NCBI GenBank assembly: GCA_013812695.1
Contig: JACCSZ010000388.1
Location: 1 to 18,434 of the forward strand
Source: Gemmatimonadales bacterium
Lineage (GTDB): Bacteria; Gemmatimonadota; Gemmatimonadetes; Gemmatimonadales; GWC2-71-9
Length of the DNA stretch: 18,434 nt
Reading direction: 5' to 3'
Shown here: positions 6,516 through 13,707 of the stretch, one piece after another
Layout of the letters: every line of letters begins with the position of its first letter
How positions within the stretch are numbered: the first letter of the stretch is position 1
Translations under genes and position numbers: made by a program
Notes under the pieces: model-generated
What the model was told of the DNA's origin: nothing
Database searches by the model: none
What the model saw: the letters and a program-made list of their open reading frames with translations, nothing else

Positions 6516-7549
6516 CCGCGCTGGCCACGGGCGGTCCAGCCGTCCGCGAGCTCTCCCTCGGCACGCTCGTCACCGGTGCCGGGCGAGCGCTCTCGGGGCT
6601 CCGCCTGGCGTACCGGGTGCTCGGGAACGTGGACGCGGCCCGCGACAACGGGTGGATCCTGCTATTCCATGCGCTCACGGGCAGCGCGGACGCCGAGCAG
6701 TGGTGGGGGCCGCTGATCGGACCGGGGAAGCCGCTCGACACCTCGCGCCATGCCATCGTCACGGCCAACCTGCTCGGCGGCTGCTCCGGTTCCACTGGAC
6801 CGCATGAGTGGGCGCTCAAGCACGACGAGCCCTTTCCGGAGCTCACACCCGCCGATCTCGCGGCCGCGCACGCGGGGCTGCTCGAGCATCTGGGCGTCGA
6901 GCGGCTGGCGCTCGCGACCGGCGGCTCGCTGGGCGGCATGGTGGCACTCGAGTGGGGTCGGCGGTCGAGCGTGCCGGTGGACCGCCTGGTGGTGTTCGCC
7001 GCGCCGGCCGCGGCGTCGGCGCAGGCCATCGCCTGGAATACGGTGCAGCGCATGGCAATCGAGGCCGACCCCGCCTGGCGCGATGGCCGATACGCCCCCG
7101 GGACCGGCCCGACCGCCGGACTCGCGGCCGCGCGGGCGCTCGCGATGATCACCTACCGGACGGCGGCGGAGTTCGAGGCCCGATTCGGCCGGTCATCGTC
7201 GCGCACGACGGGACGATTCGACGTCGACCACTATCTCCGCCGCCAAGGGGACAAGCTGGTGGCCAGGTTCGACGCCGCGAGCTACGTGGCGTTGATGCGG
7301 GCGATGGACCTGCACGACGTCGGCGATCGGGCAGCCGCGGCGCGAGCGACCGGGTCCCGGGTGCGGACCGTCATCGGCGTGGGGGTCGACTCGGATCTGC
7401 TCTACGCGGCCGGCGAGGTCCGCGGCTGGACCGACGCCTACCGCGCGGTCGGGGTGGACGCGCGGTATCGGGAGATCATTTCAGCGTCCGGCCACGACGC
7501 GTTTCTCATCGAATGGGATCAGGTCGCACGGATTCTCGAGGAACCCTAG
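6512..7549 (+). CDS. metX: Homoserine O-acetyltransferase
   Basis: A 345-residue alpha/beta-hydrolase that transfers acetyl from acetyl-CoA to homoserine, giving the substrate of MetY. ATGGSLGGMVALEW places the nucleophile at Ser139. Asp295 in GVDSDLLY and His328 in SGHDAFL complete the triad. HALTGSADAEQWWGPLIGPG (53-72) and NLLGGCSGSTGP (86-97) are standard MetX motifs. The GTG start at 6512 overlaps the preceding TGA stop and gives a normal N-terminus. Acetyl versus succinyl specificity cannot be settled by motif alone, but pairing with MetY argues for acetyl. Its TAG stop lies in a CTAG shared with the stop of the convergent gene on the other strand. Confidence 0.96.
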   Translation: MTALATGGPAVRELSLGTLVTGAGRALSGLRLAYRVLGNVDAARDNGWILLFHALTGSADAEQWWGPLIGPGKPLDTSRHAIVTANLLGGCSGSTGPHEWALKHDEPFPELTPADLAAAHAGLLEHLGVERLALATGGSLGGMVALEWGRRSSVPVDRLVVFAAPAAASAQAIAWNTVQRMAIEADPAWRDGRYAPGTGPTAGLAAARALAMITYRTAAEFEARFGRSSSRTTGRFDVDHYLRRQGDKLVARFDAASYVALMRAMDLHDVGDRAAAARATGSRVRTVIGVGVDSDLLYAAGEVRGWTDAYRAVGVDARYREIISASGHDAFLIEWDQVARILEEP

Positions 7550-7977
7550 AGCCGCCCGTGGTGATGCCGATGCGGGCGGTGGAGGCGCTGAAGTCGCTCG
7601 CCGCGACGATCCAGGCGCTCACCGCGGTGCTCGAGCCGGTCACCGTGGCGCTCGAGCCGGTGGCCGCGCTGCCGCAGCTCGTGGCCGCGATGCGCTTGCC
7701 CGTTCCGCTCGAGTCGTAGCCCCCGCCGCTCCCAGCGCTCCCCCTTTCGCTCCATCCGCTCGCCACGCCGCTCCAGCCGCTCGCCGCGGAGTTCGAGGTG
7801 CCGGCCGTGCCGCTGGGCTCGATCGCGGAGTTCGTGGCGTTGCGGGTGGTGCTGATGCTCCAAGCGAGGCGTAGCGAACGGATTGGGCGGGCTCACCTGC
7901 GCCTGGAGCGTCGGTGCCCGCGCCAGGGCGCCGGCGAGGGCGCCGGCCGAGATCAGGCTCAAGACTCGTCGATTCAT
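7546..7977 (-). CDS. Secreted Arg/His-rich heptad-repeat protein of unknown function
   Basis: A 143-residue protein with a clear signal peptide (MNRRVLSLISAGALAGALA, likely cleaved after AQA near residue 27). The mature chain is dominated by Arg, His, Glu and Gly. From residue 56 to 130 there are 11 copies of a heptad of the form (R/H)-x-G-x-R-L-E: glycines at 58, 65, 72, 79, 86 and 93, then, after a two-residue slip, at 98, 105, 112, 119 and 126. It ends in RPHRHHHGRL. An AGGA ribosome-binding site lies about 8 nt before ATG 7977. I do not recognise the family. The pattern suggests a strongly charged extended helix in the periplasm that could bind polyanions or metals (inference). Its TAG stop shares CTAG with the metX stop. 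Confidence 0.72.
   Translation of the reverse strand: MNRRVLSLISAGALAGALARAPTLQAQVSPPNPFATPRLEHQHHPQRHELRDRAQRHGRHLELRGERLERRGERMERKGERWERRGLRLERNGQAHRGHELRQRGHRLERHGDRLEHRGERLDRRGERLQRLHRPHRHHHGRL
7588..7812 (-). repeat. Eleven 21-bp coding repeats (heptad-encoding)
   Basis: This is the DNA behind the heptad repeats of the secreted Arg/His-rich protein: two blocks of 21-bp units, six then five, separated by a register shift of 6 bp. The codons differ between copies, so the repeat is clearer in protein than in DNA. Such arrays can change length by slippage or unequal recombination. Confidence 0.7.
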
Positions 7978-8114
7978 GGTCGCATCCTTCCCGCGGCACG
8001 GCCGCGCAAACGTTCACTTGCAATGGGAACGGGGAGGCGGACGCGCAACAGCGCCCGGCGTTAAGCCGGAGGGTCGTGTCGTCGAACTATCATCGGGAAG
8101 AATGACGGGACGAT

Positions 8115-8134
8115 GCCGGGGCGGTGGCCCCGGC
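8115..8134 (-). terminator. GC hairpin directly after sigma factor stop
   Basis: On the minus strand GCCGGGGC, loop CACC and GCCCCGGC begin on the base after the sigma factor TGA. The tail is ATCGTCCCGTCATTC, not a true U tract. It is probably a terminator or a 3'-end stabiliser, although GC-rich genomes give many such stems. Confidence 0.45.
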
Positions 8135-9004
8135 TCAGGCCAGGAAGCTCTCGAGCGCCCGGGCGCGGCTCACGTGGCGGAGCCGGCTCAACGCCTTTTC
8201 CTTGATCTGGCGGACGCGCTCGCGGGTGATGCCGAGCAGGCTACCGATCTCCTCGAGCGTCATCGGCTCGGGGCCGTCGAGGCCGAAGTACAGCCTGAGG
8301 ATCTTGGCCTCTCGCTCTTTGAGCGTGGACAGCACCTCTTCGATGGACTCGGTGAGCGCATGCTCGAAAGTTTCCGAGTCGGGACCTGGATTCTGGGTGT
8401 CGGGCAGATAGTCCAGGAGCTTGTTGTCTTCGCCCGGGGTGAGCGGCGCGTCGAGGGACAAGTGGTTCTGCGAGATGGACAGGGTCTTCTGCACCTCTTC
8501 CATCGAGATGTCCATCCCTTCGGCGATCTCGGAGGGCGTCGGTTCCCTCCCCAGCTCCTGGAGCAGCGCCGAGGAGCGTTTGCCGATCCGGTGCAGCGTG
8601 CCGGCGCGGTTGAGGGGCACCCGGACGATGCGGCTCTGCTCGGCCAGCGCCTGCAGGATGGCCTGGCGGATCCACCACACCGCGTACGAGATGAACTTGA
8701 TGCCCTTGGTCTCGTCGAATTTATGCGCGGCACGAATCAGGCCGAGGTTGCCCTCGTTGATGAGGTCGGCCAGGGACACGCCCTGGTTCTGGTACTTCTT
8801 GGCGACGGACACGACGAAGCGGAGATTGCTGCGGACCAGCTTGTCGAGGGCTTCGCCGTCGCCCGTCCGGATCCGCTGGGCGAGGCGCACCTCCTCCTCC
8901 TGAGGGATCAGCGGATACTTGCTGATCTCGCGGAGGTACTGGTCCAGCGATCCTTCGTCGAACGAAGGACCGCGCCTGCCGGCACCCACCTGCATTGGAC
9001 GCAT
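8135..9004 (-). CDS. rpoD: RNA polymerase sigma factor, RpoD/SigA family, short form
   Basis: A 289-residue sigma-70 protein. Region 1.2 is near 18-50. Regions 2.1-2.4 follow at about 55-130, including NLRFVVSVAKKY, DLINEGNLGLIRAA and KFISYAVWWIRQAILQAL, which melts and reads the -10. Region 3 is at about 130-205. Region 4.2 has the helix-turn-helix TLEEIGSLLGITRERVRQIKEKAL (about 249-272) for the -35. Region 1.1 and the long non-conserved insert of proteobacterial RpoD are absent. The size and the AEQSRIVRVPLN stretch resemble the primary sigma of Bacteroidetes. It is therefore probably the housekeeping factor, but a group 2 factor is possible. ATG 9004 has GAGG about 9 nt upstream; ATG 8995 is an alternative. 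It stands alone between 157- and 161-nt gaps. Confidence 0.92.
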   Translation of the reverse strand: MRPMQVGAGRRGPSFDEGSLDQYLREISKYPLIPQEEEVRLAQRIRTGDGEALDKLVRSNLRFVVSVAKKYQNQGVSLADLINEGNLGLIRAAHKFDETKGIKFISYAVWWIRQAILQALAEQSRIVRVPLNRAGTLHRIGKRSSALLQELGREPTPSEIAEGMDISMEEVQKTLSISQNHLSLDAPLTPGEDNKLLDYLPDTQNPGPDSETFEHALTESIEEVLSTLKEREAKILRLYFGLDGPEPMTLEEIGSLLGITRERVRQIKEKALSRLRHVSRARALESFLA

Positions 9005-9165
9005 GCGATTCGACCTCGAACGGAATGAAGCGGGACTGCGACGACCGCGGCGTATCGGCTGAAGACGGGAACCTGACGAACCTTACCCTCCGGCAAACGG
9101 TCGCGCAACCGGCGTCGGCGGAACCCTCGGCAGCCGGTCATCCCTCACACCGGCGATGCGATGCG

Positions 9166-10656
9166 CTACACGTCGTAGGTGTCCATCTGCGCGCGCTGCA
9201 GCTTCCCGGAATAGTCCACGTATCCCACTTTCGTCTCGGAATAAAAGTCGTAGACCTCCCACCCGCCCTCACGATGTCCGTTGCCCGTGGCCTTGACGCC
9301 CCCGAACGGCAGATGGGCTTCGGCGCCGATCGTCGGCGCGTTGACGTAGGTGATGCCGTTGTCGAGCTCCTGCAACGCGCGAAAGGCGAGGTTGACGTCA
9401 CCGGTGTAGACGCTGCTCGAGAGCCCGTAGCGCACACCGTTGTTGACCCGCACGGCCTCGTCGAACGACCTGATGCGCACCACGCTCAGCACCGGACCGA
9501 AGATCTCTTCCTGCTCGAGCCGGCTGCCCGGACGCACCCCTGCGAATACGGTCGGCTTGAAGAACCACCCGCGACCCAGTCGCCCGCCCGGCGACTTGCC
9601 TCCGGTGGCAAGCTCGGCTCCCTGTTCGCGGCCGATTTCGATGTAGCGCTCGACTTTGTCGCGCGAGGCTTCGTGAATCAGCGGGCCGACATCGGTTCGG
9701 TCGGCGCGGCCGTCGCCCAGGCGCAGCGTTTCGGCGGCGTCCACGAGCCGCTTGAGGAACCGGTCGTGGATCTTCCGATGGAGGAGCAGGCGGCTCGTGG
9801 CGGTGCAGCGCTGGCCCGTGGTGCCGAAGGCGCCCCACAGCACGCCCTCGAGCGCCAGATCGAGATCGGCATCGTCCATGACGATCATGGCGTTCTTGCC
9901 ACCCATCTCGAGCGACAGCCGCTTGTGCATCCGCCCGCAGGTCTCGCCGATGATGGCGCCGGTCTCGGTGGACCCGGTGAACGAAATGACCGGGATCTCC
10001 GGATGCTCGACGAGCGCTTTGCCGACCGTCTCGCCGCGGCCGTGGACGAGCTGCACGACGTCCGCCGGCAGTCCCGCCTCGAGCAGGATCTCCACCAGCA
10101 GGTGCACCGTGTGGGGCACGTCTTCGGAGGGCTTGATGATCACGGAGTTTCCGCAGAGCAGCGCGGGAAACATCTTCCACGTCGGGATGGCGAGCGGGAA
10201 GTTGAACGGCGTGATCAACCCCACGACGCCGATGGGGCGTCGAAAGCTCATCGCCCACTTGGATTGAAGCTCCGACGGCACCGTGTGCCCGAACAGCCGG
10301 CGGCCCTCGGTGGCCGCGTAGTACGCGGTGTCGATCCCTTCCTGGACGTCGCCCCGGGTCTCCGCGAGCACCTTGCCCATCTCGCGGGTCATCGCGTCGG
10401 CGATCGCCTCCTTCCGCTCGACCAGGAGGTCGCCGACCCGTCGGAGCACATCGCCCCGCACGGGAGCGGGCATCTTCGACCAGCGCGCGAAGCCGCGGCG
10501 CGCCGAGCGCACCGCCGCCGCGACGTCGGCGGCATCCGAATCGGGGAACCGGCCGATCAGGTCGGTGGTGTCCGCCGGGTTGCGATTGTCGAAGTAGGCG
10601 CCGGTGGACGGCGCGACCCACTCGCCGTCGATGAGGTTGCGAAACGTCTTGGCCAT
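9166..10656 (-). CDS. NAD(P)-dependent aldehyde dehydrogenase
   Basis: A 496-residue member of the ALDH superfamily, oxidising an aldehyde to the acid with NAD(P). All key residues are present: Asn152 in PFNFPLAIP, Lys175 in IIKPSE, the FTGST turn (226-230), Glu250 in LEMGGKN, catalytic Cys284 in GTTGQRCTATSR and EIFGP (384-388). The PTWKMFPALLCGN and GQRCTATSR wording is closest to alpha-ketoglutarate-semialdehyde and related semialdehyde dehydrogenases, but the substrate is not certain. An AGGA ribosome-binding site lies 5 nt before ATG 10656 and overlaps the stop of the preceding gene, only 6 nt away. It is the last gene of the larE operon; a weak 6-bp hairpin (9133-9154) follows it. Confidence 0.94.
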   Translation of the reverse strand: MAKTFRNLIDGEWVAPSTGAYFDNRNPADTTDLIGRFPDSDAADVAAAVRSARRGFARWSKMPAPVRGDVLRRVGDLLVERKEAIADAMTREMGKVLAETRGDVQEGIDTAYYAATEGRRLFGHTVPSELQSKWAMSFRRPIGVVGLITPFNFPLAIPTWKMFPALLCGNSVIIKPSEDVPHTVHLLVEILLEAGLPADVVQLVHGRGETVGKALVEHPEIPVISFTGSTETGAIIGETCGRMHKRLSLEMGGKNAMIVMDDADLDLALEGVLWGAFGTTGQRCTATSRLLLHRKIHDRFLKRLVDAAETLRLGDGRADRTDVGPLIHEASRDKVERYIEIGREQGAELATGGKSPGGRLGRGWFFKPTVFAGVRPGSRLEQEEIFGPVLSVVRIRSFDEAVRVNNGVRYGLSSSVYTGDVNLAFRALQELDNGITYVNAPTIGAEAHLPFGGVKATGNGHREGGWEVYDFYSETKVGYVDYSGKLQRAQMDTYDV

Positions 10657-10662
10657 GAAATC

Positions 10663-11136
10663 CTAGGGAGTGGGGGCCGGTTCGGTCGTGCACATCCACG
10701 CGAGGCTGGCCCGAGCATACCCGACCCGCGGCAGCACCTCCCGGAGCGCCAGGGCTCCGGCCCAGAGCACGACGAGCAGCGACAGGACGTGGGCGAACCC
10801 GCGCCGATTACTCCAGCTGGCGACCGCCCCGAGCAGCGCGATCAACGCCGTGACCGCCGCGGCGCCGAGGAAGAAGAACAGCTCGAGCCCGCACGCGCGC
10901 TGATAGGGCCAGAGCGGCAGCGCGGCCGCGAGCACGACCGCGAGGACCACCCAGAACCAGGTGAGCGCGACCGACCGGCGCCGCGCCGGCGGCAACGGCG
11001 GCGCGACCGGTCCGGCTGCCCGCCCGGGAATCCCGGCGGGAGGCGACGTGGGGCTCACGGGGGCGCCCCCCTGCTTGGCCATCGCCCGGTCGATGTCCGC
11101 CATCTCGCGATCCCAGTCCCTCGGCTGCTCGCTCAT
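10663..11136 (-). CDS. Small three-helix membrane protein, unknown
   Basis: A 157-residue protein that I do not recognise. A charged N-terminal segment (DWDREMADIDRAMAKQ) is followed by a Pro/Ala linker to about residue 52, then three predicted membrane helices (about 56-75, 84-106 and 113-131) and a short tail. The long cytoplasm-like N-terminus with an amphipathic stretch could contact a partner. Its ATG overlaps the TGA of the response regulator as ATGA, and it ends 6 nt before the aldehyde dehydrogenase, so it is firmly part of the operon. Confidence 0.75.
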   Translation of the reverse strand: MSEQPRDWDREMADIDRAMAKQGGAPVSPTSPPAGIPGRAAGPVAPPLPPARRRSVALTWFWVVLAVVLAAALPLWPYQRACGLELFFFLGAAAVTALIALLGAVASWSNRRGFAHVLSLLVVLWAGALALREVLPRVGYARASLAWMCTTEPAPTP

Positions 11137-12494
11137 GCCGACTCCCGTGAGATACCGTAGCGCTCGATTTTCTTGTAGAGATTCGATCGCGGCATCTTGA
11201 GGGCCCGCGCTGTCTCGGCGACGTTCCAGTCGTGCACTCGAAGCTGCTGGGCCAGAAAATTCTTCTCCGCTTCCTGCTTGAACGTTTCGAAGGTGTGTGC
11301 GCCGGCCGCGCCGCCGGCCCCGCCATTGTCCACAGTGGGAAGCAGCCGCTCGATGTCCGCGGCCATCACCAGCTTGCCCGGTGCCAGGATCAGGGCCCGC
11401 TCCACGGCATTTCGCAGCTCGCGGATATTCCCCGGCCAGGCGCGGGCCTGTAGGCGCGACACTGCGTCATCGGCGAACCGCTTTCCAGGCACTCCAGCGC
11501 CTGCGGACAGCCGCTCCGCAAAGTGCTCCACGAGCGCCGGAATGTCTTCGACGCGCTCACGAAGGGGCGGCACCTCGATCGGCACGACGTTGACCCGGTA
11601 CAGCAGGTCCTCGCGGAAGCGTTGCTCCGCGATCTCGCCCTCGATGTCCTTGTTGGTGGCCGCGAGCACTCGCACATCGACCTGAATCGGCTTGGACCCG
11701 CCGAGTCGGGTCACCACGCCTTCCTGGAGGACGCGGAGCAGCTTGGACTGGGCGGAGAGCGACATGTCGCCGATCTCGTCCAGGAAAAGCGTCCCCCCAT
11801 CGGCCTGCTCGAACTTGCCGGCGCGGTCGGCGAACGCGCCGGTAAACGAGCCCTTCATGTGGCCGAACAGCTCGCTCTCGATCAGCTCGGAGGGGATCGC
11901 GGCGCAGTTGACCTCGACGAACGCCTGATCGTGGCGGGGGGATGCCTCGTGCAGCCCGCGCGCCACCAGCTCCTTCCCGGTGCCGTTCTCGCCGGTGATG
12001 AGCACGCGGGCCGCCGTCGGCCCTACTTTGGCGATCAGTTCGCGCACCGCCTGGAGCGCCGGGCTGGTGCCCACCATCTGATAGCGGCTGTCGGCGACCT
12101 CGCGCAGCCGCGCGTTCTCGCCCACCAGCTCCGCGTGCGCGAGAGCGTTCCGGACGGTGAGCAGCAGGCGATCGGTGTCGAGCGGCTTCTCGAGAAAGTC
12201 GAATGCGCCACGCTGCGTGGCCTCGACCGCGGTGGCGATGGTGCCGTGTCCGGAGATCATCACGATCTGCGCGCGGGGATCGACGGCGCGGAGGCGGGTG
12301 AGCGTCTCGAGCCCATCGAGGCCGGCCATCTTGACGTCGAGGAAGACCAGCCGCGGCCGAAACTCGGCATACATGGTGATCGCCTCGCCGCCGGACGCCG
12401 CCACGCGCACCTCGAGATCCTCGTACTCCAGGACCTGCTTGAGCGCCTGCCGGATGCCGGCCTCGTCATCGACGATCAGGACCCGATGGCTCAT
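11133..12494 (-). CDS. Sigma-54-dependent NtrC-family response regulator
   Basis: A 453-residue transcription activator with three domains. The receiver domain (1-120) has acidic DD (9-10), phospho-acceptor Asp53 in LVFLDVKM, Ser81 and Lys103. The AAA+ domain (about 142-375) has Walker A GENGTGKE (168-175), the sigma-54 contact loop as GSFTGA (215-220, one change from GAFTGA), Walker B TLFLDE and the arginine-finger region FREDLLYR. A Fis-type helix-turn-helix (about 421-447) ends SNLYKKIERYGI, close to NtrX-like regulators. Phosphorylation would allow ATP-driven opening of sigma-54 promoters. ATG 12494 overlaps the upstream gene as ATGA. No histidine kinase gene is in the window, so its partner and targets are unknown. 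Confidence 0.93.
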   Translation of the reverse strand: MSHRVLIVDDEAGIRQALKQVLEYEDLEVRVAASGGEAITMYAEFRPRLVFLDVKMAGLDGLETLTRLRAVDPRAQIVMISGHGTIATAVEATQRGAFDFLEKPLDTDRLLLTVRNALAHAELVGENARLREVADSRYQMVGTSPALQAVRELIAKVGPTAARVLITGENGTGKELVARGLHEASPRHDQAFVEVNCAAIPSELIESELFGHMKGSFTGAFADRAGKFEQADGGTLFLDEIGDMSLSAQSKLLRVLQEGVVTRLGGSKPIQVDVRVLAATNKDIEGEIAEQRFREDLLYRVNVVPIEVPPLRERVEDIPALVEHFAERLSAGAGVPGKRFADDAVSRLQARAWPGNIRELRNAVERALILAPGKLVMAADIERLLPTVDNGGAGGAAGAHTFETFKQEAEKNFLAQQLRVHDWNVAETARALKMPRSNLYKKIERYGISRESA

Positions 12495-13153
12495 GGGCGT
12501 GGGGCTCCGTAGAGAGTGGCGCCGCCGGGGCGCACGCGCACCGAGCGAACCCCGTGCGGCACCTGCCAGGGCACGGTTTCGCGCGCCGGATCGCGAAGCG
12601 CCCGCGAGACCAGCCGTTTCACGGCCGGCGCCGGAATCGGAAATCCACGCAGGTGAAACGACCGCACGGCCCACTCGCCCGTGCCGGGACCGGTGACGCG
12701 GAGCGGTCCGGTGGCCTCGACCGGTTCCTGCTCCCGAAGCGCCATCGCGAGCGGTCCGACGACGTCCTTTGGGAGCCGGGCCGTCCGGAGGCGCGCGCGA
12801 ACCGTGACTTCGCCGTCGAGCAGCTCGACCTCGAGCGAGTCCAGCTCCTTCCGAAATGCCGGCGCGAGTCCCTGCCCCATCAGCGAGGCCACCTCGGACG
12901 GCGTGAGCACGACCGAATCGGCCCGCCACCCATTGAGCGAATCGATCTTGGCCCGTGCGCCGGCCAGCGCGCGGCTGCCTGGGCGGCCGCGCGACCTGCC
13001 GTCCGGCGGCGCGGAATCGGCAGCGGAGTCGAACCGGTGCAGCAGCCGGCGTCCCTCATCAACCACGCGGTCGCGGTACAGATATCCGATGGCGAGCGCG
13101 CCCAGCAGTCCAAGGCAGCCGAGCGCCTTGAGGGGCGCCGTGACACAGCCCAT
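12491..13153 (-). CDS. Membrane-anchored protein of unknown function
   Basis: A 220-residue protein with one N-terminal hydrophobic helix (about 8-25), a charged linker to about residue 75 and a single soluble domain. That domain has LTPSEVASLMGQGL (83-96), then alternating strands such as LEVELLDGEVTVRARL, and PLRVTGPGTGEW. The layout of a helix plus strands about ligand position loosely recalls YpmS or LmeA-type lipid-binding proteins, but I cannot confirm that. ATG 13153 shares one base with the thpR stop (TGATG); a GTG one codon earlier is also possible. Its stop overlaps the response regulator start as ATGA. A membrane-attached sensor or input partner for that regulator is conceivable but speculative. 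Confidence 0.75.
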   Translation of the reverse strand: MGCVTAPLKALGCLGLLGALAIGYLYRDRVVDEGRRLLHRFDSAADSAPPDGRSRGRPGSRALAGARAKIDSLNGWRADSVVLTPSEVASLMGQGLAPAFRKELDSLEVELLDGEVTVRARLRTARLPKDVVGPLAMALREQEPVEATGPLRVTGPGTGEWAVRSFHLRGFPIPAPAVKRLVSRALRDPARETVPWQVPHGVRSVRVRPGGATLYGAPRP

Positions 13154-13707
13154 CACGGCGTGAGCTCGAGCGTCAGTCGCGGCTCGTAGCGAGGGCCTTT
13201 GGTCGTGAGCACGCTTTCGTAGAGCACGAGCTGTCCGCCGACGAATGGCGCCCGCGCGTACCCGCCACCGTACTCGTCCAGACCGCCGGGTGGAAGGCGG
13301 TGGCCTTCGCGCACGCGCCCGAGGGTGACGTGCGGCCGGAACGGCGCCCCCTCGGGCGGGAAGCCGATCGCTTCGCCCCCGCGCTCGAGCCGGTCCTGCA
13401 GGAGCTCGAGCGACGCCGGACCGTCGATGCCGACCCAGAGCACTCGAGGGCGCGCCGCGCTGGGGAACGCACCAAGGTCGTCGAGCCTCATCGCCAGCGA
13501 GCCGGTGCCCTGGCTCGCGAACCGCACCGCCTCTTCGATGACCTCGAGCCGTTCCGGCGCCACCTCGCCGTAGAACTTCAGGGTCAGATGCAGGCCTTCC
13601 TCATGCACCCACCGCACCGGCCACCCGCTCTCGCGCAGGCGGGCGAGCAACGCGACCGTTTCCCGCCGCGCTTCGTCGACGATGGGAACGCCGGCGAACA
13701 GCCGCAT
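13153..13707 (-). CDS. thpR: RNA 2',3'-cyclic phosphodiesterase (2H superfamily)
   Basis: A 184-residue protein of the LigT/ThpR family. It shows both His-x-Thr-x motifs of the 2H phosphoesterases: HLTL (40-43, inside GLHLTLKFYGEV) and HVTL (126-129, inside FRPHVTLGRV). The N-terminal MRLFAGVPI and RVLWVGIDG (88-96) are typical. The known activity is hydrolysis of 2',3'-cyclic phosphate RNA ends to 2'-phosphate, and family members can also ligate tRNA halves in vitro. Its ATG 13707 shares a base with the larE stop (TGATG), and its own stop shares one with the next gene, indicating translational coupling on both sides. Confidence 0.93.
   Translation of the reverse strand: MRLFAGVPIVDEARRETVALLARLRESGWPVRWVHEEGLHLTLKFYGEVAPERLEVIEEAVRFASQGTGSLAMRLDDLGAFPSAARPRVLWVGIDGPASLELLQDRLERGGEAIGFPPEGAPFRPHVTLGRVREGHRLPPGGLDEYGGGYARAPFVGGQLVLYESVLTTKGPRYEPRLTLELTP

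Noticed and set aside
9133..9154. 6-bp inverted repeat after the aldehyde dehydrogenase as a terminator
   Set aside because: The stem is short with a 10-nt loop and no U-rich tail, so chance is likely in this GC-rich DNA.
8995..11160. 721-codon open frame on the plus strand
   Set aside because: It lies antisense to the aldehyde dehydrogenase and membrane protein genes, which have full family motifs; its composition is that of a GC-driven shadow.
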